DNA of 43,165 nucleotides from Pholiota molesta (lineage: Eukaryota; Basidiomycota; Agaricomycetes; Agaricales; Strophariaceae), in assembly GCA_014925825.1 (NCBI GenBank), contig JACGCK010000318.1, positions 1-43,165 on the forward strand. Direction: 5' to 3'. The notes below the pieces were generated by a model. It was not told the origin of the DNA. It ran no database searches and saw nothing but the letters and a program-made list of their open reading frames with translations. This document shows, piece by piece, positions 23,104 through 34,052 of this stretch. Both the position numbers and the translations under genes were made by a program. Each line of letters starts with the position of its first letter. Positions within the stretch are counted from its first letter, which is position 1.

Positions 23104-24014
23104 CGCAAAAGTAGGAGCTTTGGAAGCTCGCAATCTCTAGAAGCCCTAGGAGCTGTGGAGTGGCAGCAAACCAGATCGTTTGGTTGTAGTGGAAGTTATG
23201 TAGAATAATTATTTTGATGCGGCCGCATCTGGCCGTACGTACATACTGATAGAGTCATTCGGAGTTTGTATGGGTTTGGTCAATCTTTGGCGCTGCAGAT
23301 TCTGATCCACACGGTATGTCAACGATATGTAGTTCTGCCCGCATGCATCCATTGATGAAGATATGTGGAGGTTATGATAATCCACCACGATTGACAGCAA
23401 TATGATCAATCCACCATTTCTGTCGGGACTCGGCGGTGCCTAAAATAGCTACTGATCCCAAACTGATCCTGACTCCTCACTTGCTTTGACCATTCGCAGA
23501 TATATTTCAAAGGCTACAAGAGAAATGCCTTGAAGTTCACTGACAATATGAATTTTCGCTGTCATCGAATAATCATCGAAGAGGATATGGAAAAACAAGG
23601 CATATTTTTGATATTCGTCAATCTGTGAGTCATGTACCCCACGGGCCCGATCTTGAATGCCACGCGCGTCGCGGATCCTGCCGATCCGAGTGAGTCGTCG
23701 CCACTCTCTACTTTAACAACGGCAAATGTACAGAACTCCCCAAAACTCGCAATAAGTAATATCTTTAACGTATTGGGAATACTAACCAGTGTGCAATATT
23801 GCATTTTTGGTTAAATATATGTATGTACTCCCGAGCAATTCACTCATAATGTACAAGTCTTGGACGTTGAAGGAATGCCATAAGAGATGAGTATCATAAT
23901 GGAAGACAGTATACGACGGCCTCGCGAAGATACTTTTATCTTAGCAATGGTATATATTATAGATACCATCTATCTGCTGCCATAAATGCCATCTGCCCAA
24001 ACTGCGGAAATTCG
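23104..24014. other. upstream region of the ABC transporter, left flank of the mobile element
   Basis: About 0.9 kb without a convincing gene. Small open frames on both strands at 23560-23810 have no recognised motif. It ends where the 9-bp direct repeat begins. Confidence 0.5.
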
Positions 24015-24023
24015 GGATTCACC
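24015..24023. repeat. left 9-bp target-site duplication, GGATTCACC
   Basis: Identical to 29752-29760. It directly abuts the left terminal TAGTCT of the element. Confidence 0.85.
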
Positions 24024-24061
24024 TAGTCTGCTTCCAAACGCGCATAGTTTACCGGCGTAAC
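24024..24061 (+). repeat. left terminal inverted repeat of the element
   Basis: TAGTCTGCTTCCAAACGCGC, a variable stretch, then GGCGTAAC. The same order is read on the minus strand from 29665 to 29629. Confidence 0.85.
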
Positions 24062-24105
24062 AAAAAACGTCACGTGCATATCACGTTTCGCTCTCACGGC
24101 CCCCG

Positions 24106-24150
24106 ACGCGTCGTTAATTAGATACCCCCTCGACTGTATTATTTACGCGT
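24106..24150. promoter_or_regulatory. two ACGCGT boxes upstream of the helicase
   Basis: ACGCGT at 24106-24111 and 24145-24150, 70 and 31 bp before the helicase ATG. ACGCGT is the MluI cell-cycle box bound by MBF in yeasts. A matching box lies upstream of the partner gene at 29571-29576. Confidence 0.5.
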
Positions 24151-24175
24151 TCTCACTGAAATAAATTGCTTCACA

Positions 24176-26243
24176 ATGCCCAATTCAACTCTTGATGCTC
24201 GATACAAATTCGTCTCACCGGAAGGCCTCCATTTTTGTCGCCAAACTCTCCTCTCCGTGCTACCATTCTGCCCACACGACTATCAATTGACAGGTGTCGC
24301 ATCTATTTTGGATGGCCATGATCTTCTCGCGGTCTCTGCCACTGGATCCGGCAAAACAGCGTATACGTATATGACCTTGCTTGTCATTAAAGCCCTTCAA
24401 AAAGATCCCGGCCGAAGTCCTTCAGTGATCTTTCCAAACAATGCAGCTATACTTGTTGTTTCCCCTACAACTGCACTTGAAGAAGACCAGGTAAGTCAAT
24501 AATAATTCATGGTAGATTACTTGTCATTGATAGTGTTCACAGGAATTAAAACTGCGAAAATTCGGCCTGACTGCCCAAGCTATCAACAGTGTCACAAAGG
24601 AAGAGGCCGCAAAGAAGGAAATCAATATTTGGAAACAAGTGGAAGCCGAAACCGACGTAATCTTAGTATCTCCGGAGATGATAAAGAGTCCAGGCTTTCA
24701 ATACCTGGTCGACAGCCAGGCTTTTTCTGCCCGATTATTTGCGATCTGCTTCGATGAAGTCCATTTGCTAAATAGTTGGGGCCTGGCGTTCCGGACGGAA
24801 TTCCAACAAGTTGCATTCTTGCGCAAAAGATTTATACATCCAGTAGTGCTATTTGGAACAACAGCAACCCTTCGACTTGGCCTTCCAATGACGACAATAC
24901 TCAACTTTCTTGGGTTCAAAGAAGATAATTTTATTCTTCATCGTCGATCAAATGCACGTCCGGATGTCAAGCTTATTGTTCGAACTCTTGATGCCACACA
25001 AAATAGCGAAAGCTTTCCGCAGTTGGACTGGGTTCTCAAAGAAACAAGGAAAACATTAATCTTCTGCCCAACAATTCGCTATGGGTTCAAACTTGCAGTC
25101 TATTTCTGGTATCGCGATCCACAGGGTTCAGTCCTCCGTCAAAATATACGCATGTTCAATTCCCTTAATTCTCCCGAATACAATCGCGAAACCATGGAGC
25201 TCCTCCAAGGAAATACTCAATCAAACATTACCATTGCTACCGACAAACTTTCTGTGGGCGTGGACATCGCCGACTTCCAAACGGTTGTTATTATAGATCC
25301 TAAAAACATGGATGACATGTGGCAGAAGGCAGGCCGTGTTGGGCGTGATCGTTCGAAAGTCTCAAGCCCGCAGGTCATTGTCTATTTTCCGAAGGAAGTT
25401 GTCAATGCGGCCAGTCTTTTCACGCAGACACAAGGACAAGAACAATCACAAAATGACACCAGCGTTCCCAAAAAGAAGCGGAAGCATGATGCATCTGGTG
25501 GGAACGCCGAGGAGATCGAAGAAGACAAAATCAGCTTGTATCGATTCATTACGGCACCTTGCAAGCCAGCTGAGATTGACATCCAGTATGGAAATCGACG
25601 CAATGATGAACCTTGCTCTTCCCTGTGTTTGACTTGCACATTGTTCCCTCCATCTCCGAGTCCGATGGCACCAGAAGACTGTGTCTGCAGTGGTTGCAAG
25701 CCCGAGGACATACCTCTACCTATTTCAAATCCCAAAACCTCACGATCCAAGCAACCCCCTGCAAATCTTCGCGTCACAAAAGCTATGCGCGAGGAAGGAA
25801 TTAAATTGCTTCAGGAATTTCGCGAAGAAGTGTATTTCAATGCCGACGATACATCGACAGGGATGGTTCCCCTTCATTCCTTTCTCCCTGATAAAACTAT
25901 GAACTCCATCTTGGATCACTTCCCAACGCTCCTCCAAAAAGCTGCCATCCAACCATTCATTGATCCAAACATTCCTGATAGCCATGATGCTGCGCGCCGA
26001 CTTCTCTCTCCCTTCATCAAGGACAACCACTTCATTCTCAACCAAAGTCATGACTTGCTGTGCATTCTTTGGACCATCCATATCTGTTTCGACCGTATGC
26101 GCCAGGAGAAAAAACAAGAGCAGAAAGCAAAGAGGGATATGAAACGGTCTGAAAAACTTGTTGTCACTCAACATTTGCAGGTAGCCAGTACCGAAATTGA
26201 CGACGACGAATTACCAGTGGAATTAGAAGATGGCGAGGATTAA
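24176..26243 (+). CDS. RecQ-like superfamily 2 DNA helicase, 671 aa
   Basis: ATP-dependent DNA helicase of the RecQ-like group. Model: exons 24176-24490 and 24543-26243 (52-nt intron). Motifs: ATGSGKT Walker A (about 55-61), a DEVH box (176-179; RecQ proteins usually have DEAH), FGTTATLR (motif III), TLIFCPTI (IV), ATDKLSVGVDIADF (V) and QKAGRVGRDR (VI, about 366-375). A PKKKRKHD nuclear signal follows (about 414-421). A Cys cluster (CSSLCLTC ... CVCSGC) after the helicase core probably binds zinc, as the RecQ Zn subdomain does. No HRDC domain is evident, and the C-terminus is a charged coil and acidic tail. It ends 38 bp from the convergent partner gene. Carried by the mobile element, it is expected to act in its transposition, but that is inference. 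Confidence 0.88.
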
Positions 26244-26281
26244 AGTGTCAATGAATATAATGCTATAGTATGTATGTTAAA

Positions 26282-29200
26282 TTAGTCTGAGTCTCTACAA
26301 ATATCTTCGGTTTCATTTTCACGGTCTGATTCACTATCTGAATCATTTTGTTCTAATATTTCCTCGACAGTTGACTGAATGTCTTGCTCGGAGAGGCTGT
26401 GAACAGTCAATCGACCCCCGTCGGCCTCCGAAAAATGCAATGTTTCCTTTGTGCGAGCATTGCTAATCGTAGTTGGGAATTCTTCTGTGTCGGAATCGGA
26501 GTCGCACTCTGGGAGCTCAAATGTTTCCAAAATGCTCTTCTCGGGTGTGCTGGTTGGCTGCGAGGGTGTTGTAGACTCAGCAGCATTGAGTGTCGTCTGC
26601 TGTGAAAGCTCGCGGGAGTGAGTTGTCTTGTAAATCCATTTGTCCAATTTACCATTGGCAAGGTTGAATGCGCCTCTTTGAAAGTCGTCGACAAAGGTTT
26701 CTGTGTCATAAGTCCGCGCGGTGTGAAAAGAATGTAGCCGTGTCGTTTTGTAGGTCTCAATTAGTGTCTGTAGCTCGGCAGACAGCACAACTTTGGAGTG
26801 CTTAGCTGAGCGTTTGTGTAAACCGACGCCATCGAACCAGGAAAGCTTTAGACGTGCGATATGGTGAAGATTGCGGGACCATGTCTTGCGAATAAATTTG
26901 TCGCCGTATTCAACCCCCTTGCGCTCCACGACAGCCTCGAGTAGGCGATTGAAGTACTCTTGAATAAAATCGCCTGCCGACCAGTGCCCGGGACGCCCGG
27001 TAAGATTTACCAGCGTCATTTGCAGCAGCCCACGTCGAAGCTCTTCCGATGACTCGATTTCAAGGCTGGCCACCATTTCAAGAACGTATCCCATGTATTT
27101 CGCATGGGAGGAGCCCGCAAAGGTAAAGATCATTGTCTTGATCATTTCCCAGACACGTCCAACGTCACCCTCCGCCGTCGCAAGCGAAAGTTCCCGAGCG
27201 ATCATCGTCTCTCGCATAAAAGCCATCGAGCGTGCTAAAACTTGATCACCCACAAAACTTGGAGCAGATTTTGGTAAAGGAACACATTCTGCTGGTGACT
27301 CGGATATCGGAATTGCCATGTCCTTGGCGAGAAACCAGGAACCACGCATTACACGTTCTTGAGATCGCATGCTAGTGTATGAGCGGTAGAGCCGGCGGGC
27401 GCTTATTTCGAGGTCTTTGTATGACGGAAGCTTCTGGTTGGATGTGAGATGATCGAAATGTTTGAAAAGATCATCAGTCTGGAAAAATAGCCTGAATGCT
27501 GTCAGTGTATAGTTAATAAATTAGACAATATCACTTACCTCCAACAATCAAGAATGCGAGCATCTAAAACAAGAAAAGCGAAGTCCCGGCTGTTGTAGAA
27601 ATCAACTTTCTTCAGATTTGAAGGTTTTTTATGCCCGATTTTATCAGCACTATGTGCGAGTCGTGATGGATCGTTGGTCAGTGGAGATCCCCAATGCGAC
27701 TCAAAGATGCGACTGAGATTTGTCCATTCAGTGTGCCACCATTCGAGTAGGGGATGAACGATGCGCATAGACTGAACGCCGTTCTCGTGAAATTGGAGGT
27801 ATTCCTTGAGTTGAACCATTTTCTCATAAGTAAGCCCGTCTCCTCCAATGGGAAAGAGGCGTTCCTTGAATGATTCCTTCGTTTGACCAGTTTGCTCAAG
27901 AAAATCGAGCAGCGCGGCGTTGAGATCGGTAGTGATGGTTTCGTTACGGCTACTGGATGCCAACGGATGCACCTTTGACGGCTTTGCTTTGAGCGGCTGC
28001 TTTGCAACCTTGGTTCGATACCGCAGGGCGATTTCGGGCTGGAGAGACGAGAGAAGAGGAACATAATGGACCAAGGTGCTGACCCACTGAAGGACACAAA
28101 TCGCCTCAATATGGGCGTCATCTACAAGTCCGTGTAGTTGGTGGAGTGTGAGCGACCTTCGAGATTGTTCAAATTGAGTGCGTCGAACATTTCCGAGCTC
28201 AAAGGCGGAAATATCGACGCCGTCTAGCTCGATCTCGTAATAGGTGGCGGCAAGACCAATGTTGAGTCGATTTTGGCGGCCCATTGACGTGTCGCGTTGA
28301 AACAAATAGTTCTGGACGTTATCGAGGCGGATTATGCCGATTGTTGCTGGGTTGAGTCCATGAGAAAGGGTAAGCGCAGCTTCACATTCGGAAAGCGCAT
28401 CCATTGAGCGAACGACGGTGTTGTATGAGGGCATGTCGCCTATCCGGCTACGATAGCGAAAGAGGTCGAAGGGAGCCTTTGATCCAAAATATACAAGGGC
28501 TGTGGCAAGTGGAAGGAGTTTGGCATGCGAGGAACGGGAATAGTCGATGGAGCTGATAACATTAACAGCAACCTTGAAAAATGTTTGTTAGGCGGCTTTC
28601 ATAAATTAAGAATGTAAAGCCAACCTACCAGATGAGGAGGACGCTTTGTCCGTATTGCATTGCTACTATCGCGAGGGCGCCGACTTGCCAATGTGTTGAC
28701 CAGATTCCACAAGAGAGGTTGGTGTGTGGTAATGATTTCCTTAGCGCTTTCGAATGTCAGAGCTCCAACATCGCGCCATTCAATCTTCTTTTCGTTGTGG
28801 CGCTTGTCGGATAACGAGAGGTGTAGTCCGCTAGACGTGGAGACCGCAGACTCGGCTTCTGCTACGAGCTTCTTGAGGACGATCTGCACGGCGAATGAAG
28901 TGAGCGCGGGACGAATGGGCTTGAGCTCGGTGTAAGGCGTATTCGTCGTGTACATGTAAGGGGAGTCTCGCTCCAAACGACCGTATGGATGTCTGTACCA
29001 GCAGTCGAGAATTTTAGAAGGCGGGTATTTAACGTTGCCATTGAAGAAATGTTGGAGGGTAGCTGTGATAGACTCGCGCGAAATGTTCCACTGGTTGAAA
29101 CGAGAGTCATGGGCGTCGAGCGTCGTCTGAGAGAAATCGAGATCCGTGGTTGGCTGGGAAGCGTAGAAGAGCGCCTCGCTGAGTGTCCAATCGAGTTCAT

Positions 29201-29528
29201 GCTTGATAAAGCCGTAAAAAAGCTTAACCTTGTCAGAAATAGTAAGCGGTGACATTTTTCCGCGTTTGCGGCGCTCTGCCGTTGCTGGAGTATTCTCTTT
29301 ACCCCATGCCTTTCGTTTAGACCTTGAGGTGTTTTGTGGTGTTGCCTGAGAATTGTGATTGGAAGGTATGGGGGAGAAAGGAGCAGAATAGTAGCCGGAG
29401 ACACCAGTACCAGGAGTATTCCAAGATGTAGAGTAATTAGCCAAGGGAGTGTGTGTAGTAACTTTATAAGGAGTGTGTAGAGCATTATTTTGTTGAGATT
29501 CCGACATGAGAAGCCTTAGTTTGCACAT
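26282..29528 (-). CDS. DUF6589-like protein, probable RNase-H-fold transposase, 1047 aa
   Basis: Model: exons 29528-28629, 28572-27539 and 27491-26282, phases agreeing. ATG 29528 gives 1047 residues; an in-frame ATG at 29507 would shorten it by seven. The N-terminus is disordered and basic (RSKRKAWGKEN, AERRKRGK). The core holds GIIRLDNVQNYLFQR (D384), FPIGGDGLTYEKM (D545), LLEWWHTEW and later EGDVGRVWEMI, LVNLTGRPGHW and SAGDFIQEYFN (E823). I recall DN, GD-x-x-T and D-x-x-x-E-x-x-N blocks in agaricomycete proteins annotated DUF6589; the family name is from memory. The D/D/E spacing would suit an RNase-H transposase, which is my inference. The acidic Ser/Glu C-terminal tail may be regulatory. 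No stops or frameshifts were seen, so the element may still be functional. Confidence 0.75.
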
Positions 29529-29570
29529 AGATTAAGCAGGGAATTCTGTTTACAGCAAGCAGACGCGCAG

Positions 29571-29576
29571 ACGCGT
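29571..29576. promoter_or_regulatory. ACGCGT box upstream of the DUF6589-like gene
   Basis: It lies 43 bp before the ATG at 29528 in a repeated AGCAGACGCG context, mirroring the boxes before the helicase. Confidence 0.45.
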
Positions 29577-29628
29577 TGTGTATATTGGTCACATGGTACA
29601 TCGTGGGAGTAAATAGCGTGGAAAAGTG

Positions 29629-29665
29629 GTTACGCCAGTATACACGGCGCGTTTGCAAGCAGACT
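29629..29665 (-). repeat. right inner copy of the terminal inverted repeat
   Basis: Reverse complement AGTCTGCTTGCAAACGCGC, then GTATAC and GGCGTAAC; 31 of 37 positions match 24025-24061. It lies 86 bp inside the duplication-defined right edge. Confidence 0.85.
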
Positions 29666-29738
29666 CCGGATGGAAAGTTGATCGACTATCATCAACTGAT
29701 TGATCGAATATCATCAATCGCTTTCCACTGGAGTCTGC
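29659..29738. repeat. foldback at the right end of the element
   Basis: GCAGACTCC (29659-29667) pairs with GGAGTCTGC (29730-29738), and TGGAAAG (29671-29677) with CTTTCCA (29721-29727). Inner GTTGATCGA/ATCAAC words can pair further. The outer arm reuses the AGTCTGC of the terminal repeat. Confidence 0.75.
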
Positions 29739-29751
29739 CTACGGGAGACTA

Positions 29752-29760
29752 GGATTCACC
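29752..29760. repeat. right 9-bp target-site duplication, GGATTCACC
   Basis: Identical to 24015-24023; follows the terminal AGACTA of the element directly. Confidence 0.85.
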
Positions 29761-32700
29761 ACCCTCTGGCCAATAAGTATGAGCCCATCGCCCGATAGCC
29801 TGAGGTACTTTTTGGGTACTTTAGTCAATAGTGACATTCGTGCTATTAATAACTTCAATGCACAGCCACAATAAGCAGTATGTGGTGTTGATGTAAGTAC
29901 ATTGACAAGTGTCACACAAGCAGCAAGCTTCAAATTTGAGATACTACATAAAACCGAGCGCAACACCCTTAGCTATATTCTAGCACCTCAATAGGATTCT
30001 CTGATTCAAACATGGTCATTAATGGAATGGTCAACGACGTCATCATAGCTACAATGCGCGCATCGGCGCCTATTGACAATTTTTTGGACCATCGTGCTTA
30101 TATATGACGTGCTGATAGTCGAATATAAATTCGTATATTTTATAGCGCTATTAGCGCTCCAGTTATTTTTTTTTCGGACGAGTCACCCCACTGCAGTTAC
30201 TAGGAATTGAATGATGCAGATGCGACGTGACGAAGTAGCAGTTGTAAACTTGTATGAATAAAAAAAGCAGCCGAAAAGAGTATGACACTATGGCAGTACC
30301 GTAGCTAGAAAAAGCACATTTTACCGACAGAGCGATCTCAAAACCCGTAAACGATGTTGGTAGGAATTTATCTGTCCGCTTAGGGACCGCAAAGATGTTA
30401 AGCGCCCGCCGGGCCGGACGATCAGTTCGACGTTTCAACTTTCAAGTGCCAATTGTAGTGACCCTGGTTCCATGGTGAACATCGCCGTAGTTTCTCCAAA
30501 ATAAAAATCAAGGCAATGGATAATTGGATTGTAGATGGACCCAAATAAGCTACTAGAAATGGTAAAGGTACAACACTATGTGAGCGAAAATGATTGTGGG
30601 ATGATCTTGGAGGTTATTTGATTATTGATTCGCATGTGGCATGTCCTCAAATACATGGACCCCAGATTCCCTACCAGCTGACCGAGTAGAAGCGATAAAA
30701 ACAGAAGAAAGGAAACTTCTTACAAACAGAAATTGGAAAGCGTATAACATTCAGTTGACTCCGAATACTCAAAGGCAAAATATTCGAAACAAACCGATGT
30801 GCCACACGAACGTGTCTCGGCCGATATGGGATAGCTCTTTAGACCAGAAGACAGTATTCTACAGACAGGCCAGATAGGTAAATTTATAGGCTTATGCTTG
30901 CACATTATACACGTCGAGTATCAGTTTATGCTTGCTGATTGTTTCATATCAATGAAGTCTACAATCAGCACACGAGCAGCCGGGGAAAGTGTATGTATCC
31001 TGAAAGCACTGTCTTATCTGAATCATGAAGGTAGGCATGCGCTATCTAAGTGAGCATCAAGGGGGCTCTTGAAGCTCCCGTGAGCGCTGGACTGCGTCCA
31101 AACACTGCGGGGCGCAGCTCGACAGTATAAAACTGCACCGACAATATGGCGGATCACTCCTACTGAGGAATCCAAAGCACAATCTCTTTTCTACTCTTCT
31201 ACTCTGATCTAAGGATAGTGGCGCTAAAGCCTTTGCCTTGACGCCATCCTTTGACATGGGAATCACACCTCGTTCCTAGGGGAAGGCAGGTCATGTAAGG
31301 AGCCTTCCGAATGCACGGACATTTTCACTATTCAGACGACTAAACTAGTCCACTCACCAATCCTCCGCAAGCATTCATGCCAACTGCTTCCGTTCTCTAA
31401 ATTAACAACTGCCACCCCATCCAATGCTGGTGCTTTTGACGCACTCATTTGAAGTGTCTCCATGCTATCCGACTGGTGGGTTCAGATACCTGGGACAAGG
31501 CAAGTGAGCTATACCATGCAGCAGACGAAGGACATCCGCGGAGAATTTGTGGATCCAGTTTGTAGGAGAGACGACGGAAGGCCATGCATTCAACGCACTG
31601 CTCAGGTCGCTATGAGGCGAAATGCGGCTGGCGGAGAATGGTTGGGAAACTACGTCGGATCCTAGGAGAGCAATGCACACGATGAGTTGATGGAATATAA
31701 CAAGAACTCCGACTGATACGTTCGGTCCACTTCTATAGGAAATAGATCAACGTGAACACCGGGATGAAAGTCCGGCGGGAGGAAAAAATGATAGACACTG
31801 GATAATGGGCAAAGATGAAAAAAAAAACGGTAACTATCGACATACAGAGGTTACAGAGCTTTTCTCACGAAAGCGACAGAGGGAAAATAGCAATTTCGTT
31901 CTAAGGGCAGCGCTCTCAGTGCCACCAGCTGATCATATCAGTGAATGAAATTTGGAAGATCCCTGTCGGCCTTTGAAGGTGAATTCATTCATGTTAGATA
32001 GTAAGCTTTACCCAAACGATTACCTCTCATTTCCGCGAGGCCACAGCAGTTATAGGACGCGGAAATTAGTTTGGAACGCGGAAAGAGGAGCTGGATATCC
32101 CCGACGAGACAAACGCCGTGCGCCTGTCCATCGGACGACGTATATGGGCAAAGTAAAGATCTAGGCTAGAAGTCTGTTAGACACGCTGTATAGACGCTTA
32201 GGAAGCACTGCACACTTTGAGGTCACTTTGAGGTCTGTATCGCCATTCTGCAGTGGAGTCGCTGCGTTTGGAGAGTGAAAAGGTCCAAGGCGGTCTGGCC
32301 GGGTGCGGCGACTTTGGAAGAATAATAGACTTCCCGTAGAGAGTCCGATGGACGGGCTTTAATGAGTAGCTGCACATCAGTATTGGATGGTCGAGCGTAC
32401 GTACATCCAAAAAATATTTTTGAATGACGTTCACTGTAATTCCTTGAAGACATCCGAGTTATCCGAAATCAAATTATCTGCGCCAATGGCTATAATCCCT
32501 TTCATACCGGGCGCTTCACGGCGGTCAGGACATATATGAGGTAGGGCATTATGTCTGCCAATCAGCTAAGATCAATAGCATTGCCCCGCTCCTGTCCAAC
32601 GAGTTATAAAATTCTTCCCCATACCCAAGAAGATTGGCCGAAATCACCGGTGGCAGATGCTATTGATTCACGCTAGTGACGACATTGACCTCAACGGTTG

Positions 32701-33956
32701 ATCGAGCCGCGCCATCGAGAATACAACAGAAGATGAGACTGCTGATGGGTCTGTTCGCTTTTCATATTCAGATTAGTACCCAATCAACCTCAACAATACT
32801 AAAGATTGACTTAATTGGAAGCAGTGAGCCCTGTGTTCAGCGTACTCTAGGGTCCGGCGGCCTTGAGTACTTAATAACGTTGTGAGTACTCAGGGACTCT
32901 TCGGGAAGAGCGATCAAATCATCAAACCTTCAACCTCTCCAAGCTCAGCTTTCAGACGGCGTCCTCGAAGGATCGCGAGACATAGGCGCGGCGAGTGATT
33001 TTTAGAGTTATCCTGATCTCGCAGTGATGTGAGGGGACGGAGTCATTGAAGTCTCTCGAGTGCCAGCAGGGAGTGGAAATCACGAGGCAAGTTGCATGTT
33101 ATCCTGTAGTTTGGAATATTTTTAGTAGATCATACATAGATTAAAGTAAAATGATATAAGTACCACTGACGGTCATTCGCATTGCAGCGAGCCGATTCCT
33201 GAAGGTCGTTCAGAAGCCAACGTAAACCAGCTGAGTTTGGCACGAGGTAATCGCGGTTGGTTCGCTGCCTTTGAAGAATCTCGTGATGCTTGATGGATTG
33301 ATGCCTCTGACGCGCCTGGCTGTTGGTCCTTGACCAAAACCTTTTCCATCGCCTTGCTTTCCGAAAATGTCTGGCCGCTGATACTCGTGTTGTAGGGCCC
33401 AGGGCTTCCTTTCGCTTCCACTAGAGTTGGGTCTGCCTTATCGCTCGAATGTCCGTGATTTCGAGAGATTGGGTCTTGGAATAGCTCTCAATCCACTGGA
33501 TCCGTCGACACAGCTGTAATTTCCTTTACAGGCAACGTATGTCCGCCAGGACTGTAATGTCCGTCATGGTACTATCAAGCAGGTCAACAGGTGGCCTTAC
33601 CTACACTATCATCTTAGAAGCTCCTCCGGTATACGTCTACTATACATGATTTCCGCTCCGCTCCTTTTTTAGCATTAAATCTTCGCCCTGGCCAAACTCT
33701 GGCCGTTCTCCGGATCGACTCGCCCTCGGATTCAGTTTTCTGGTACTCCACGCACAATGGAATGGTGTGCAACGATTCCGCGCCAGGGGTGTGTTCCTAA
33801 TTTTTATGAGTTTATTTTCCCATTCTGACAAGCCGCAACGTTTACGACAGCATTTCATATCCGTTACGGAATAGTATGCTATTGAAATCATGGTTTCCTT
33901 GCTGGTCTTGTCCCGATAGACTTCATTCTGCCTCTACACAGTACCCTGGCCATGCG
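29761..33956. other. gene-poor 4.2-kb stretch
   Basis: No supported gene. Open frames are short, lack paired splice signals and motifs, and appear on both strands equally. A minus-strand frame at 32223-32453 has a vague ankyrin-like look (VQLLIKA ... GQTALDL) and may be a fossil. The interval begins at the transposon edge. A 30-kb-scale reader should treat it as intergenic or decayed DNA. Confidence 0.45.
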
Positions 33957-33963
33957 TATAAAA
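33957..33963 (+). promoter_or_regulatory. TATA box of the small Cys/His-rich gene
   Basis: TATAAAA within CATGCGTATAAAAGCGG, 90 bp upstream of ATG 34053, a usual distance for a TATA-driven fungal gene with a short leader. Confidence 0.6.
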
Positions 33964-34052
33964 GCGGTCGAGTCTTAAGCGCTGTCCTTCAAGCCCTCAC
34001 AGAAGAAACAACTCCTCAGCACATCACACCGCCTCCTCGACAGCATTCACAT

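Larger units (their letters stand above)
24024..29751. mobile_element. two-gene DNA transposon (RecQ-like helicase + DUF6589-like protein)
   Basis: A 5728-bp unit begins TAGTCTGCTTCCAAACGCGC and ends AGACTA, flanked by the perfect 9-bp duplication GGATTCACC. The left 37 nt (24025-24061) match the reverse complement of 29629-29665 at 31 of 37 positions by my count. The right end has an extra 80-odd bp containing a foldback. The cargo is two convergent genes occupying nearly the whole interior, both with intact frames once introns are removed. A 9-bp duplication is typical of Mutator-like elements. An Academ lineage with a helicase (AcademH) is, as I recall, also described, and either may be related. 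The class is left open. Confidence 0.85.

Noticed and set aside
24024..29751. Helitron interpretation, because of a helicase and a 3' hairpin
   Set aside because: No Rep domain, no TC...CTRR ends, and there is a 9-bp target duplication that Helitrons do not make.
30641..30877. Frame starting MSSNTWTP, recalling some RES-domain starts
   Set aside because: Only the first residues resemble; the rest matches nothing I know.
32223..32453. Ankyrin-like words (VQLLIKA, GQTALDL)
   Set aside because: One partial repeat only; too weak for a call beyond a possible fossil.
33173..33421. 82-aa Ser-rich minus-strand frame
   Set aside because: Looks protein-like in places, but there is no motif, splice site or upstream exon.
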